Source: Oscarella lobularis | Taxonomy: Eukaryota > Porifera > Homoscleromorpha > Homosclerophorida > Oscarellidae | Direction of reading: 5' to 3' | Assembly: GCF_947507565.1 (NCBI RefSeq) | Contig: NC_089190.1 | Location: 248,001-312,000 of the forward strand | Length of the DNA: 64,000 nt | In this document: positions 50,301 to 61,859 of the stretch, in pieces | Numbering within the stretch: the stretch's first letter is position 1 | Layout: each line of letters opens with the position of its first letter | Notes under the pieces: model-generated | Database searches by the model: none | What the model was told of the DNA's origin: nothing | Seen by the model: the letters and a program-made list of their open reading frames with translations, nothing else | Program-made: the position numbers and the translations under genes

Positions 50301-53300
50301 CCTTTACATGCCTGAAGAATTGTTCTGCGTTTGTTCCAGAGTTGTTAAAGGCCGATCTTCCGTTAAGATCTTCTTTGCTTTCGTTTCCTAATCGTGAGCA
50401 ATCTTTGATTCTTGATAAAATATCGTTATCGTCGTATCGAAAGTTGACTTTCGAAGAGTTATTTGCCGAAGTGGTGTTTCCCGATTTTGAAGCGTACCAA
50501 CTAGAATGCAAAACGGAAATAGTGAAATATATTCTCGACAATCATCTTTCTCTTCCCGACATCGTCCGCAAAGGCTTGAACGAACTCACGTTTGTTCCTG
50601 TTGCAGGCGGAAAGATCAAGAAACCGTCAGAACTTTTTCATCCGGACGTTCCTCTAGCCAAGAAGCTCTTTGGAAACAAGCCATTTTTTCCTGGGGGACA
50701 CTTTTCTCTTTCCGAAAAGTATGGTCGTCTCCTTTCTGTTGTTGCAGGCTTTCGTTCGTTGGAGTCGATTTCAGGTTTGCAACTTGTCGACATACCCGAC
50801 GAAGCTTCAGCGGGAGATCCCGAAAAAGGTGCATCAATGCTCAGTCTTTTCTGTAGAATGGGCTACTCGTGGGTACGAGATCTGTTTTCTGAGCAGGTCT
50901 CGCCCTCTTCGACCTTCGCGCAGTTGTTGAAAAGGTTTAAGTGGTGTCCTGTGCAGTCCAATTTTCCTTCTTTATACCCTTCCGCTCTTCCATGGAAGGC
51001 TGAAGGCTGCACAACAGCTCTTCCTTCCGAAACCGTTTGTGCCCTTGACGGCAGGCAAGTTTCTTTGGAAAATTTGTCTGTTCTAGTTGGCAGCACTGAA
51101 TTTATATTAAAAGGAAGTTTTGCTCTGGACGAGTGCCTCCTGAACTTAATAGGACTTCGTCAGCCTTCTTTGGATAGCGTTTTTAAAAACTTGTTGAATG
51201 CGATTGAGAAATACAAGTCACAGAAAGAGTGTTTCGATGGGAAATTTCACCAAATGATGACGAAGTTTCTTTCTCTTCTTCCTCAGTACTGGTCTGAGGC
51301 CTGTCTGCATAAAGCTTTTTCCCGAAATTTTTCAGATTCCGACTTTATTTGGATCAATCTAAACGTTGGATTTGTTTCCCGTCATCGCTTGGGTACGTCG
51401 AGCTGTTACGTTCGCTCTTTGGAGCCGTGGCTCTTTATTATTTGTCAGGAAGTTCATTCTCATTTATCGTCTTCGACTATTCAATCTGCTCTGGGAATAA
51501 AATCCGAGTTTAGTCAATCTGATGTGCTAAACGTCCTTGCCGAAATAAAGAAATACCATGACAAAGGAGTAGCGTCTGCAGAAGAAGTCGCTCGTGATTT
51601 GGACATCACCGTTGGAATTCTCAACTGGATCACGGAAGACGTCGTCGTAAAAGTTTCCTCAAAATTGCTTGACCAACTCCTCGTTCCGGTTCAACATAGT
51701 GGAAAACTTCAATTAGTTCCGCCGAGTGCGGACGTTGTTTACGGCGATGCGAAGCGATTGGACAGTACTACTGATCTAACGGAATTCAAATTCATTCACC
51801 GAAATATCTCCGAAAGTACTGCTATTAAACTTGGCGTTTCGTCTTGGAGAACTTCTTTGGAAGACAGAGATAGAAAGAGGTGTCTCGACGACTATGCTGT
51901 TGATCTAGGAGAAGTGTATGGACAGCGAGAACTTCTTGCTACTCGCTTAGCGGGCATTATCAGAGACTATCCATGGGGAGTTGAAATTTTGAAAGAGCTT
52001 GTTCAGAACGCTGACGACGCGGGAGCGTCGTTACTTCATATAGTTTACGACAAACGATCTCATTCCACCGAAAAAGTGTTTTCTGAAAAATGGAAGCACT
52101 TGCAGGGTCCAGCATTGCTGGTCTACAATGACCGCCCTTTCTCTGAAAAAGATTTCAAAGGAATTCAGAATCTGGGAGTTGGCAACAAAGGAAACGATGC
52201 GTCAAAAATAGGACAATTCGGAATTGGCTTCAACGCTGTTTACCATCTTACAGATTGTCCTTCTTTTATCTCCGACAACAAGGACCTCTGTGTCCTGGAC
52301 CCATGCATGTACCTTCCTACTTCCACTGTTGAAAATCCTGGTCGTAGATTCAGGTTGGGAGAAGGCTTTTGGGAGAACTTTTCTGACGTTAAAGACGCCT
52401 ATTATTCAGTGTTCTCTGCTGAAAGGCTTTCTGATTGCACTCTCTTTCGATTTCCTTTGAGACATAACAGGTACAGCCCAGACAGCCCTATTTGTGAAAA
52501 GAAGGTAACATTTGAGGAAATGGAAAAGCTTTTGGAAGAGTTTGCAGATGTTGCTTCTGATTTGCTGCTTTTCCTGAATTCACTGCAGAAGATAAAACTT
52601 TCTGTTATTTACGATAAAGAACAAATAGAGCGCTTTTCTGTTTCGGCTGAAGTGGTTTCTGTTTCGTCTGAAGTGGGGGAAAACACGATAGATATAAGAA
52701 AAAGTATGTCTAAACATATTGCCGCAGCCAAGAAGGTGGAATCGTTTCAATTTCAAGAATCATGCGAAATGAAAATTTTTACAAAAGTGGAAGGTGGTCA
52801 AGTTTCAAACCGACGTTGGCTTGTTCTTCAATCAATTGGTAGTCGGTTGCTTGCTGACGCCAATAGAAGAATTAGGGATTACACAGATAAAGCCATGCTA
52901 CCTCGCGCGGGAATTGCTGCTCCTCTATGTGGAACTAAAATAAAGGGCAAGGCTTACTGTTTCTTGCCGCTGCCAGATGAGATACCATTGCCAGTCTGCG
53001 TAAACGGCCACTTTGCTATTGACTCGACACGTCGGAATCTCTTCCGGCAGGCTCCTTCAATGTCCAATAGCTGGCAACAGGCGTGGAATGAGGATCTTAT
53101 CGATTTCTGTGTTGCTCCGGCATACGTTTCTTTTCTAGAAAAAGCCAAGCGCTATGTCAACCGTGCCTACCATTGCGATCCTAGTAATGTTGAGCACCAT
53201 CTGGATTGGTTTCACTCTTTATTTCCCGTAGTTAATAATACCGTCGTTTCTTCTTGGGATCAATTGGCTCGCCAAGTTTACGTCTTCCTTGTTCAGTCAC

Positions 53301-56300
53301 AATCCAATACTCTCGCTTTTGTAGACAGTCTTCTGCTGTCCGAACAGCAAATGTTAGAGAATGCTGTTTTTCTTTCTGAGAAAAAGAGGGTCTCTCGGCA
53401 AGATAGAGATATATTTGATGTCGGCTGCGTTGTGAGAAATCAGTTTCCTGTGGCACCTTTACTAAAGTGGTACTCTTTTGCACCCGTGAAAAGGCAAGCA
53501 CTCGGGGTACGCAAAATTCTTCATTGGTCACAAGAGCACATTCAATTTTGTGTCGGAAGAGAAGGCGCTATTGTCCTGAAAGCGCTTCTTCTTTTGCTTG
53601 GACTTCCGGTTTTCACAACAACTCAGGGAATATTTTCGTCTTTGCAAAGCTTGCGTGGCTCTGGAGTGGAAATAGCTAGTCCCGAATCCGTACGTCACTG
53701 TCTCTATCACTTCGATTCCTCTTTGAGTCCTCGTAAACTTAGACTGGGTAAAATCAAGGACACGCTCCTAAAAGCTCCCGTTGTCGCCGTCTTTCTTTTG
53801 GAGTTTCTATTTTTTAGCCAAAAAGACAAATCGTTTTCCTTGCAGAAACTTGATGGATTGCCACTTTTGGTCACAGAAGACGAATGTTTGAGAACGTTTT
53901 CGAAGGATGATCCTGTCTATCTCTCTCGCTTTCCCGGACTCTTGCCAACTCAACCCGAATTTTTTCTTCACTCAAGCATTCGTGACTCGTTAGCTTTACA
54001 CTTAGGCGCCAAAGTCATTAAGGCTACAGGACCAATTTGTGTGCTTTCTCCGTCTGAGTTGGTCGCCAGACTGCGTGGCACAAAATTGTTTCCTGTGTAT
54101 GCATTACACTGTCGCAAACTAGAGGCAAACCTTTCTTTGCCTGATAAATGGGTTTCCGAGTTTTGGAATTACATTAAAACGGAAGGACAGTTGTCTTCTT
54201 CCTTCGATGATGCATTGGACTACTTTAAGGGTTACCCCGTTATTCCTGCTACCGTTGATTCTATTCCCGTCTTTGTTCCTATTGAGCTTGGCTTTACCGT
54301 TTTGCATGTTACTAATGGTTGTGACCCAGCTGAAGAAGCAGTGATACAGATGGGAATGCCTGTTCTTCGAGGTGAACTTCTTGGAGAAAAAGCCTTGGAT
54401 GCATTAGTTGCGTCACGGTGTGTCACATTTCGCTCTCCCGGAAGAGTGATAAAAGCCCTTCAGAACATTTTTTCTAATAAGAAGTGCTTGTGCTTCGACG
54501 CACCGGTATCTCTTTGTCTTTTAAAATACTTTAATTTATTTTTCAAATCTGTTACTCAGGAGGTGAAGGGATTTTCTTCAGATGAGCTTAGCACCCTCCC
54601 GATTTTTGAGACAGTTGATGGTAGATTTCAGCCCATATCCCGTGGAAAGTCTTTTTGTTTGCCTGAAACTTTGCTGTTATGCGGTAAAAAAAATTGGAAG
54701 GATTCCGAGCTACTTATTTTTTTCAAGACGCAGCCGGAATTATGCACTTTGTACAAGTGCTTGGGTGTTTTCCCAAAATCAATTAAAGACGCCTATCTGG
54801 ACTTGATTCTCCCAAAGTTTTCTCTCTTATCGGACAGCGATCGAATGGAGCATCTGTTGTTCTTAAAATCTTTTTCTGAGCTGTCAGAGGTACTTGAGAG
54901 TCTTTCTCTCACCCAATGTTTCTCGATAGACAGCAAAGTGTTTTGTGTTAATGACTTTTATGATCCCGATGTTAAGCTGTTTTCGCTCATGCTTCCATCT
55001 CAGGCCTTTCCTCCTCCTCTTCCTATGACGGAAACGGCCTCGGGATCGGAGGACGAAGACCGAGTGGAGTGGCTTGAATTTCTTCGAAAGCTTGGCTTGC
55101 GAAAAGTTGCTTCCGCACAGTTGCTCATAAAATTTGGTAAATATCTTGAGGAAGGTGGACATTATGTAACCCCCCTGCCAGAACTTTGGATAACAAAGTC
55201 AAAGCTTCTGTTTCAACATTTTATCGAGAATGACTACAGCAGGGGGGTTAGGGACCAATTCTTATCATTGAAATGCTTGCCAGCATCAGATATTAGAAAT
55301 GTGCTAGCTGCTATTTCTGACCCCTTTTCCGAAACGATCACGAGCTGCAAACGTTTAGTACAATTTTCTCCGATGAACGAGCAGCTCTGCTGGACTTCGC
55401 GCGCTCTGGCACCGGATTGGGCAATAGCGAAGTCTTCTATGTCTTTTGACGAATATATTGAACCTTCTCCATCTCATTCAAATGTAACTAAAAATATTGA
55501 AAACTACGTGAAGGGTTATGAGCGCCTAGCAAGTGAAAAGACACTCAATGATGATCTCGTTAGAGAAATGCGAGATATCACTCTGTGTATCTTCGAATTT
55601 TTCAGTGCGAAACTAGGGTTCCAGAAGGCTCCAAAGTTATCAATTTCATCAAATCTCAACGACATCTCGATTTTCACAAGTTGCTTTGTAAATCCGGAAA
55701 GCGTTAAAGCCGTTAAGACGCTTTTCAAATTGAAGTTTATTTTCATCGCTGAGAAAAGAGCGTTCTTTAGTCCTCTTAGGGTTGTCCAAAGTTCTCCAAA
55801 AGGACTTCCACATTTGCATCCGTATTTGCACCAATTACCGGACGTTTATGGAAAGCATAATTATCTACTTCGTTGTCTTGGTGTGGACGCTGAGGCTAGA
55901 CCATTTCATTGCGCTTGCGTTCTTAGAGAAATATATCGTAAAAATGACAAAGGTATTTCTTCACTCAAAGATTCACAGGACATCATAATTGATTATTCAA
56001 AAGAGGTCACGCTCAAAGATTCAAAGGACATCGGAATAGCCATGTCTGCGATTGAGTGCCTCTTTCGTTTGCTTCAACGAAATGAAGACGAAATAAACAA
56101 TGAATCACTTACCGTCGCTTTATCTCCTTTGTTTTTATTAAATCGAAAGGGAGGGCTGGAACTTTCAAGTAATTTGGTCTTTCTTGACGATATTCGACAT
56201 GAGCCGCTTCTTCATCGCTCTAAGACTTTTAGCTCTAAGTCTTTTCTCATTGATCTCACTACGTGTAATTTGTCATTTCTTCACGAGAGAACGGTTGACT

Positions 56301-57886
56301 TGTTGCCAGAGAGACTTCGACCGAGGAAGGCTTCAACTCTTTTCGGTTTTCGAATCAGGGAAGGCAGTATGGTTCCTCCGTTATATGAACAGCATCTGAC
56401 TTCTCTTGAAGGGCTAAGAAACTTGATGACTTCACAAAACTTTGTGTTCGGACTTAAAAGCATATATGTCCACAAAACCAGGAATGAAACGATTCCTTCA
56501 CATTTGGAGGAAGGTCTACAAACTATTGCCCAACTCGATGTACGTTGTTTGAAATCTTTTTCAACTTGTCTCGTTTGGTTTGATGATCAAAAGGAAGTAG
56601 AAGACACATCGGAAGATGGAAATGTTTACCTTGAAGTCTCAGGAGCGGGAAATAAAGCCGTCCTCTATGTCACGGAATCTGCCATTAAAGACCATTTTTC
56701 TGAAGTGGCTTTTCCTGTTTGGATAAGGATCACTCATTGTCTAATGCAATATTTTCGATGTCCAGCTGATATTGACAGCGCTACTGTCATAGGCATGCTC
56801 ACTCGCAAAAGTCCATTGGAAATACCATCGTATTTGAAGTATATTGGCATTTCCTTCCTTGACTTTGGTCACGAGCGTAAACTCCGAGATGAATCTCGTT
56901 ACGCAGAAGTTTATTGCGGTGGGGAAGTGGATACGGTTCAAATGGATAACGATGTCACCGATAGTGCCTTTGATTTTGACGAACGCGTTGTATGTTCTAG
57001 CGCCAAGAACACGCCTATTTACGGTCGAGTCCTTAGTAAAGAGTACAAGCCTAGCGATTTGAATGAAGTTAATGATAATTCGCACTACGTTATCGATGGT
57101 GGTAAGGAAGATTCAATAAATGTTGACCCCTCGAATCTTCACAAACTTAAGGAGCGAGAAACTCAACCACACATACCAGATTTTGCACCGGCTGTTGAGT
57201 CACGATCTGCCCGTCAGCAATTAAAGACTTTCCAGGAAGAACGTGCAGAACTGCTGCCACTACGTGATCAAGAATCGCACATTTCAACTGAAGGGAAATC
57301 CGAAAGAACCAGTGATACTTTTCATTACAGCAATTCTCGCGCCAGCTCCTCGTTAGGTAACGACGCGAGACCCTTTCGTGGTGGAGCATCTCACTACGAT
57401 GGCAGGAATTCTGAATATTTTCTTTCGAGTCAGACTCCTTCCCGGCAACCGAAAATGGGGAGAATGTTCCGCTCCCAAGCTGCAGCTGATTTGCTAGCTG
57501 CTCGAAAACAATACGAAGAACAACTTCAAACAGGCAGTTGTAATTTTGCCCTAGTTTGCTTTCTTTGCCACGAGTGCGCCGAAAAAGCTCTTAAAGGTGT
57601 TTTGCTTCTGAAGGAAGGTATCGATGTTACGCAACGCAGAAGCCATAATCTTCTATGGTTTCAAGAGTCTGCCCTGGCTTACGTTTCTGAATCGGCTAAG
57701 TTTATCGTCCAGAACAGCATCTCAGAGTTGAACAACTATTACGTTCCCACTCGTTACCCAGATGCCTTAGATGCTGTACCTGCAGTTTCCTTTACACAAG
57801 ATCATGCTCAAAAGGCTTTGAAGAGTGCCGCGATTATTGTGAGAGAAACTGAGGCTTCTTTTATTCTCAAAGAGACTGCAGTTTAG
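47304..57886 (+). CDS. Sacsin-like GHKL ATPase repeat/HEPN protein, gene B
   Basis: Four coding exons: 47304-47310 (ATGTCTG), 47769-47866, 47914-48178 and a 9662-nt exon 48225-57886, giving 3343 residues. Exon 1 supplies Met-Ser and the first base of an Asp codon completed by exon 2 (AC), then [14 protein letters not shown]. The first ATPase module has [16 protein letters not shown] and [13 protein letters not shown], the second (near residue 1380) [15 protein letters not shown] and [19 protein letters not shown]. The final ~130 residues are a HEPN domain ([30 protein letters not shown]). Exon 3 is exactly 265 nt in both paralogues; protein identity with gene A is high throughout by eye. No lesion in the 9.7-kb exon, so it is probably functional. 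HEPN domains are often RNA-binding or RNase; a clear RX4-6H motif is not evident here. Confidence 0.92.
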
Positions 57887-58204
57887 CGTGCATTACATTT
57901 GCACATCGTGGAGTGAATTAGTATACAGTATGTCCCATTTAATTAGCCTTTTTATTATTTCGGTATGTCCACCTTTGGCACTTTATTTGTTTAGCTTGGT
58001 GCTTTTGACTTCTATTTAGCTGGCTATGATTGTTCTATTATGCAAAGAGAATGTTTGTTGTATATGTCAACACAGTCGAATGACTAATTTACAGAAAAGC
58101 TTTGTGCGGGCCGTGCCTGAGCTTTGTCATGCCAGACAATCACTTCTAAAAAGCAAACAGTTTTTTCACTCTATCGTTAGCTGCGATCGGTCAAGATCGT
58201 TCGA
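57887..58204. other. 3' flank of gene B, nothing recognised
   Basis: A/T-rich sequence after the stop codon. No canonical AATAAA stands out and no frame has domain content. Confidence 0.4.
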
Positions 58205-58840
58205 GTATGCCTTAACCTTTTATCAGAGGATGGTTTATTCATCAAGAGTATTTCTATTGATTTATTTTAGGTAGATTGTGTAGCTAGGTAACATTGTACG
58301 GCAGACCGGCCAATACGCGTCGAAGGTTTTTCGTTGTAAAATAATCACTATCACTATCACTATCACCTGTGACGTCAGAGTCGACGTTCGTGGTGTCATG
58401 GTGGTGTGGTCCGCTGAGACGTACGGCTGAAAGGAAAGCGCTATCGCACGATCTAGAAACGGGAAACGCGTTACTTCACCTCGATCATGACGCAGTCGTC
58501 TCCCAACCGTACCTTAGGCTTCTCCACCGTGTTCCTGTCGCTTTCAAAGGACGATTTCACCGACGTTTTGGCTGGTAGCCGTTATTTCTTCGCTTATCGT
58601 CTGGAAAAGAAGCTGGGTAAGCTGGGAATAACAGTTTCCGTCATCTTCTGGTACTTTATCCGGGATCGGTGAGAAGTGTAACTCACGTGTTCAGAAATGG
58701 ATCCTCGCCGTTTCTTCTCTCTTTCGGACTTGTGCCTCTCGTGCCTCTGCAGAACTGCGTCATCGACTGATCATCTCACAGATGCGGCGTCTCCGCTGCC
58801 GTCAATAGCCGAAATCGTTCTTGCTCATTCGGAAAACAGC
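58205..58840 (+). pseudogene. Truncated duplicate of the LRR gene 5' end
   Basis: Sequence upstream and the first ~50 codons from ATG 58697 (MDPRRFFSLSDLCLSCLCRT, ending HSENS) match 8860-9603. The duplicate lacks about 100 bp present upstream in the original and is cut at 58840 where the LTR element starts. The original coding sequence does not resume after the element. Expression of a tiny product is possible but unsupported. Confidence 0.8.
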
Positions 58841-59300
58841 TGTTACGATTTCCCGTCCGTAGGTCGTCGTAACTCGGGTGATCGAGTGGTCGTCGCTGGA
58901 TGCAATTCCCTCTGCACACACAACGAGGTCTCTCTTTCACCACACCCCCTTACACACAACACCCGTATCACAACCACGCAACCAAATCCCAACAATTCCC
59001 CCTTCTAAGCTCACGACGTCGTAGCGCATGCCATCGCACAATAGTACCTAAGAATAGCTCGCGTAGGCACAAAGGAGATAAGTGGAGTTGTAAGAGCTAG
59101 GTAGGCGTACGAGTAGGTGGACAGACGCCTACCGGTCTGTCCACCAGGGACTATATAGGAGAAAGTTTTGGTTGTAGTTGGTGTGTGTGACTGTAGTGAT
59201 TGATGTGAGTTTGGAAGTCGGTGTGAACAATAAAGAGATGGAAAACGAGAGTGATGAAGAGGTGTCGTTTAACCCTCAACGGTATACGGCACCCATTACA
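58841..59300 (+). repeat. Left LTR with divergent 5' part
   Basis: The 3' ~284 bp match the right LTR, while the 5' ~175 bp do not. The left LTR may be chimeric, or an unrelated piece may sit at 58841-59016. Confidence 0.65.
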
Positions 59301-60776
59301 ATGGAGGTCCCGCCGAGATCGAGTCCGTCGAGCCTCTCCGGACTCGATCTGAATGAAGATGAAGGAGAGGAGCAGAATCGGCGCGATTCGGCTAGTGGAG
59401 TGAGCGGATTGAGCCCGTCGTCTGAGTCGGACGACGACGCTGAGGGAATGACACCACCGCCCCACGAGAAGACGGTGTGGGTTGGTATTTGTTCTTCGCG
59501 TTTGCGGCAACAGTATCTGCGAACTGTGGCGACAAAGGTGCAGGAGTCTTTGGAGGCCCCGAGTCTTCCTCCGGAGACACCGGTTACTTCGGACTGGCTT
59601 TGTGAGCGCTTGGAAGCGCTTGGGCGAAATCCGCAGGCCGTGGAAGTGGGACTCGACCCGAGCGGGAACGTCTACCTGCAGGACGGTCGAGGTGCTTTCC
59701 TGTACGTCGCGAGGAGAGAGAAGGACGGCGCGAGGAGTCCGTCGTTGACGGCGCGCGTGTTGCCTAGGACTCCCGAGGAAGTTAACGCGCTTCGGGAGAA
59801 GGTACGCGCGCTGAAGATGGAGATAGGACAGCTCGAGCCACGCTTTCGCAACGCTACGAAAGCGGCGGAAGCGGGGAGCGCGAAGGAACTCGTCCGGCTG
59901 AAGAAGGAGAACGCCCGGCTGAGATCGCGTTGTGATGAGCTGCAGTTGCGGAGGTGTGAGGAAAACCTTCGCAACGAAGCGGAGGTGGACGCCTTGAGAA
60001 AGCGCCTGCAACAATTGGAGAGCCCGCCTACGAGAAGCGGAGGTGGGGTGCCTTCGGTGCGAAAACCTACTAATACGTCGGCGACGCCTCGCCGACAGGA
60101 AAATGGGACCGTGCCGAAGAGGAAGAGCGAAGACGTCGCGGCGAAAGAGGAATCGCCGGCGACCTTCGACAGAGCGAGCCCGCCTACGGGAAGCGGAGGT
60201 GGGGTGCCTTCAGTGCGAACGCCTGCCAGTACATCGGCATCACCTCGCCGAAAGGAAAACGGGACCGTGCCGAAGAGGAGGAGCGAAAGCGTCGCGGTGA
60301 AAGAGGAATCGCCGGCGACCTTCGCGAGAATGAGTCCGACGTGTGCATCATCCGCCCTGCGTGGGCCGGAGGTGTCAAGGAAGAGAGGGAAAGCCCCGCC
60401 GATTGATTATTACTCGGCCGAGGATCCCGAGATCCTGTTGGACGACTGGCTGACTACCGTGGGGAGTGCTGCCAAGTGGAACGGATGGACCGAGGCGGAA
60501 CATCTGATGCAACTTGAAGGACATCTCCAAGGGAAGGCGCTGCAAGAATGGATGCTGATGTCAGAGGAGGAACGAAGCGTCGTGAATAAAAACGCCAAGA
60601 AGAATCAGAAGCGAAGGAAATTGGATATGGACGGAAGGTGGGAGGAGTTACGAAAATTCTTTGATCCTGGTGGCGAGGCAGGCGGTCCTCCACCAGAACG
60701 TCCGCCTCAGAGGTATGGTCTGCGCCCAAGAGAGAATCTTCGAGCCCGGTTGCGCTCGAGGACGAGCTCTTCTTGA
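59301..60776 (+). CDS. Gag-like protein of the LTR element
   Basis: Frame of 492 codons from ATG 59301, which overlaps the primer-binding site by two bases; an in-frame ATG at 59238 inside the LTR is an alternative. Acidic N-terminus, a coiled-coil segment (~residues 160-240: LKKENARLRSRCDELQLR), then a perfectly in-frame 52-residue tandem duplication (60021-60176 and 60177-60332, SPPT(R/G)SGGGVPSV). A retrotransposon Gag/capsid-like region follows (~365-430: DPEILLDDWL, LEGHLQGKALQEWM). The C-terminus, RYGLRPRENLRARLRSR, resembles the tail of Gypsy Pol proteins, so I infer an internal deletion that joined gag to the end of pol. The protein may still assemble particles; it cannot replicate alone. 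Confidence 0.7.
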   Translation: MEVPPRSSPSSLSGLDLNEDEGEEQNRRDSASGVSGLSPSSESDDDAEGMTPPPHEKTVWVGICSSRLRQQYLRTVATKVQESLEAPSLPPETPVTSDWLCERLEALGRNPQAVEVGLDPSGNVYLQDGRGAFLYVARREKDGARSPSLTARVLPRTPEEVNALREKVRALKMEIGQLEPRFRNATKAAEAGSAKELVRLKKENARLRSRCDELQLRRCEENLRNEAEVDALRKRLQQLESPPTRSGGGVPSVRKPTNTSATPRRQENGTVPKRKSEDVAAKEESPATFDRASPPTGSGGGVPSVRTPASTSASPRRKENGTVPKRRSESVAVKEESPATFARMSPTCASSALRGPEVSRKRGKAPPIDYYSAEDPEILLDDWLTTVGSAAKWNGWTEAEHLMQLEGHLQGKALQEWMLMSEEERSVVNKNAKKNQKRRKLDMDGRWEELRKFFDPGGEAGGPPPERPPQRYGLRPRENLRARLRSRTSSS

Positions 60777-60787
60777 GGCGGCGGAAA

Positions 60788-61127
60788 TGTAACGAGGAGA
60801 CCCGTTCGGCTCCTCGTCGTAAGCACGAATGAGTATAGGCATGCGTCGTAGCGCATGCCATCGCACAATAGTACTTAAGAATAGCTCGCGTAGGCACAAA
60901 AGAGATAAGTGGAGTTGTAAGAGCTAGGTAGGCGTACGAGTAGGTGGACAGACGCCTACCGGTCTGTCCACCAGGGACTATATAGGAGAAAGTTTTGGTT
61001 GTAGTTGGTGTGTGTGACTGTAGTGATTGATGTGAGTTTGGAAGTCGGTGTGAACAATAAAGAGATGGAAAACGAGAGTGATGAAGAGGTGTCGTTTAAC
61101 CCTCAACGGTATACGGCACCCATTACA
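60788..61127 (+). repeat. Right LTR
   Basis: 340 bp, begins TGTAACG and ends TTACA, preceded by a purine tract. It carries CACCAGGGACTATATAGG, a TATA-like box, and AACAATAAAGAG, a possible polyadenylation signal, both also in the left LTR. Confidence 0.85.
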
Positions 61128-61199
61128 CAAACGTCTCAATAAGGTAAAATAAACTGACGTCGACCAAATGTCAAAAAAATGGGTAAGATTTCTTTTTTG

Positions 61200-61317
61200 C
61201 CCCCGGACCACTTTTTTGCCTCCCGGACCACTCTTCTGGCATAAAAAGTGGTCCCGGACCACTTTTTCTGTAATAAAAAGTGGTCCCGGACCACTTTTTT
61301 GGCAGGACCACTTTTTT
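61200..61317. repeat. Cluster of GTGGTCCCGGACCAC palindromes
   Basis: Two full near-palindromes with A5/T5 flanks lie at 61243-61267 and 61275-61299. Three half units, GGACCACTTTTTT or similar, lie at about 61205, 61224 and 61305. The centre C makes the arms 12 bp with a single unpaired base. No gene is associated. Confidence 0.85.
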
Positions 61318-61859
61318 CATGACAGTACTTATTTTGACGTGTGGTACGTTGTAGGGATGTATGAGTTGGAACGATTCGGACGCAGAAAAACGAGCTCCTG
61401 AACTCCACCAGCGTATAGGATCGTGCTCCTGCTTTCTGGAGGTTGGCTGTGGACGCGCGATTAGGCTGTTTTTTCGAACGAAGCTAGCGAACGAAAGAGC
61501 CCGGCCCAAAAACACGCGACAGTCCTTTCTCGCTTCCTTAGAGCAATCGAATGACGACGCCGTGAAGCAGATAGAGTCGACAAAGTAGACACGTGAGTTC
61601 GAATGCGAAAGTGGTTTTTGTGTGAATTCGAGCTATGCACCGAAATTTCATGTCACGCGAAAGCGTTCGCGTATTCAGCTCACAGTCGTTTCTTCGTGAC
61701 GGAGACGGAAGAAAACGACGAAAAGCTACACGACCAACAACCTTAGGTAGTTGTTCTTTGTCCAGTCAACGAAACGTTCAAACTGGGTAACGAGTAAGAT
61801 TGAACGTAAGTCGAAGATATTTGATTGTTCTAGTGTCATCAGTACTATAGATAAAGCCT
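61318..61859. other. Spacer, nothing recognised
   Basis: A 75-codon frame (61361-61588) has no recognisable domain. No RNA gene was recognised. Confidence 0.4.

Larger units (their letters stand above)
58841..61127 (+). mobile_element. Non-autonomous Gypsy-like LTR retrotransposon
   Basis: The right LTR is 60788-61127 (TGTAACGAGG...CATTACA). The left LTR ends with the same sequence at 59300, and about 280 bp (59017-59300 vs 60844-61127) are ~99% identical by eye. A primer site, TGGAGGTCCCGCCGAGAT (59302-59319), complements a tRNA-Gln-like 3' end. A purine tract (GAGGCGGCGGAAA) precedes the right LTR. The left LTR's first ~175 bp (from TGTTACGATT) differ from the right one. No target duplication was seen. 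Protease, reverse transcriptase, RNase H and integrase are absent. Confidence 0.8.

Noticed and set aside
59151-60014. 287-codon frame antisense to gag
   Set aside because: Antisense shadow in G/C-rich coding sequence; it crosses the LTR end and primer site.
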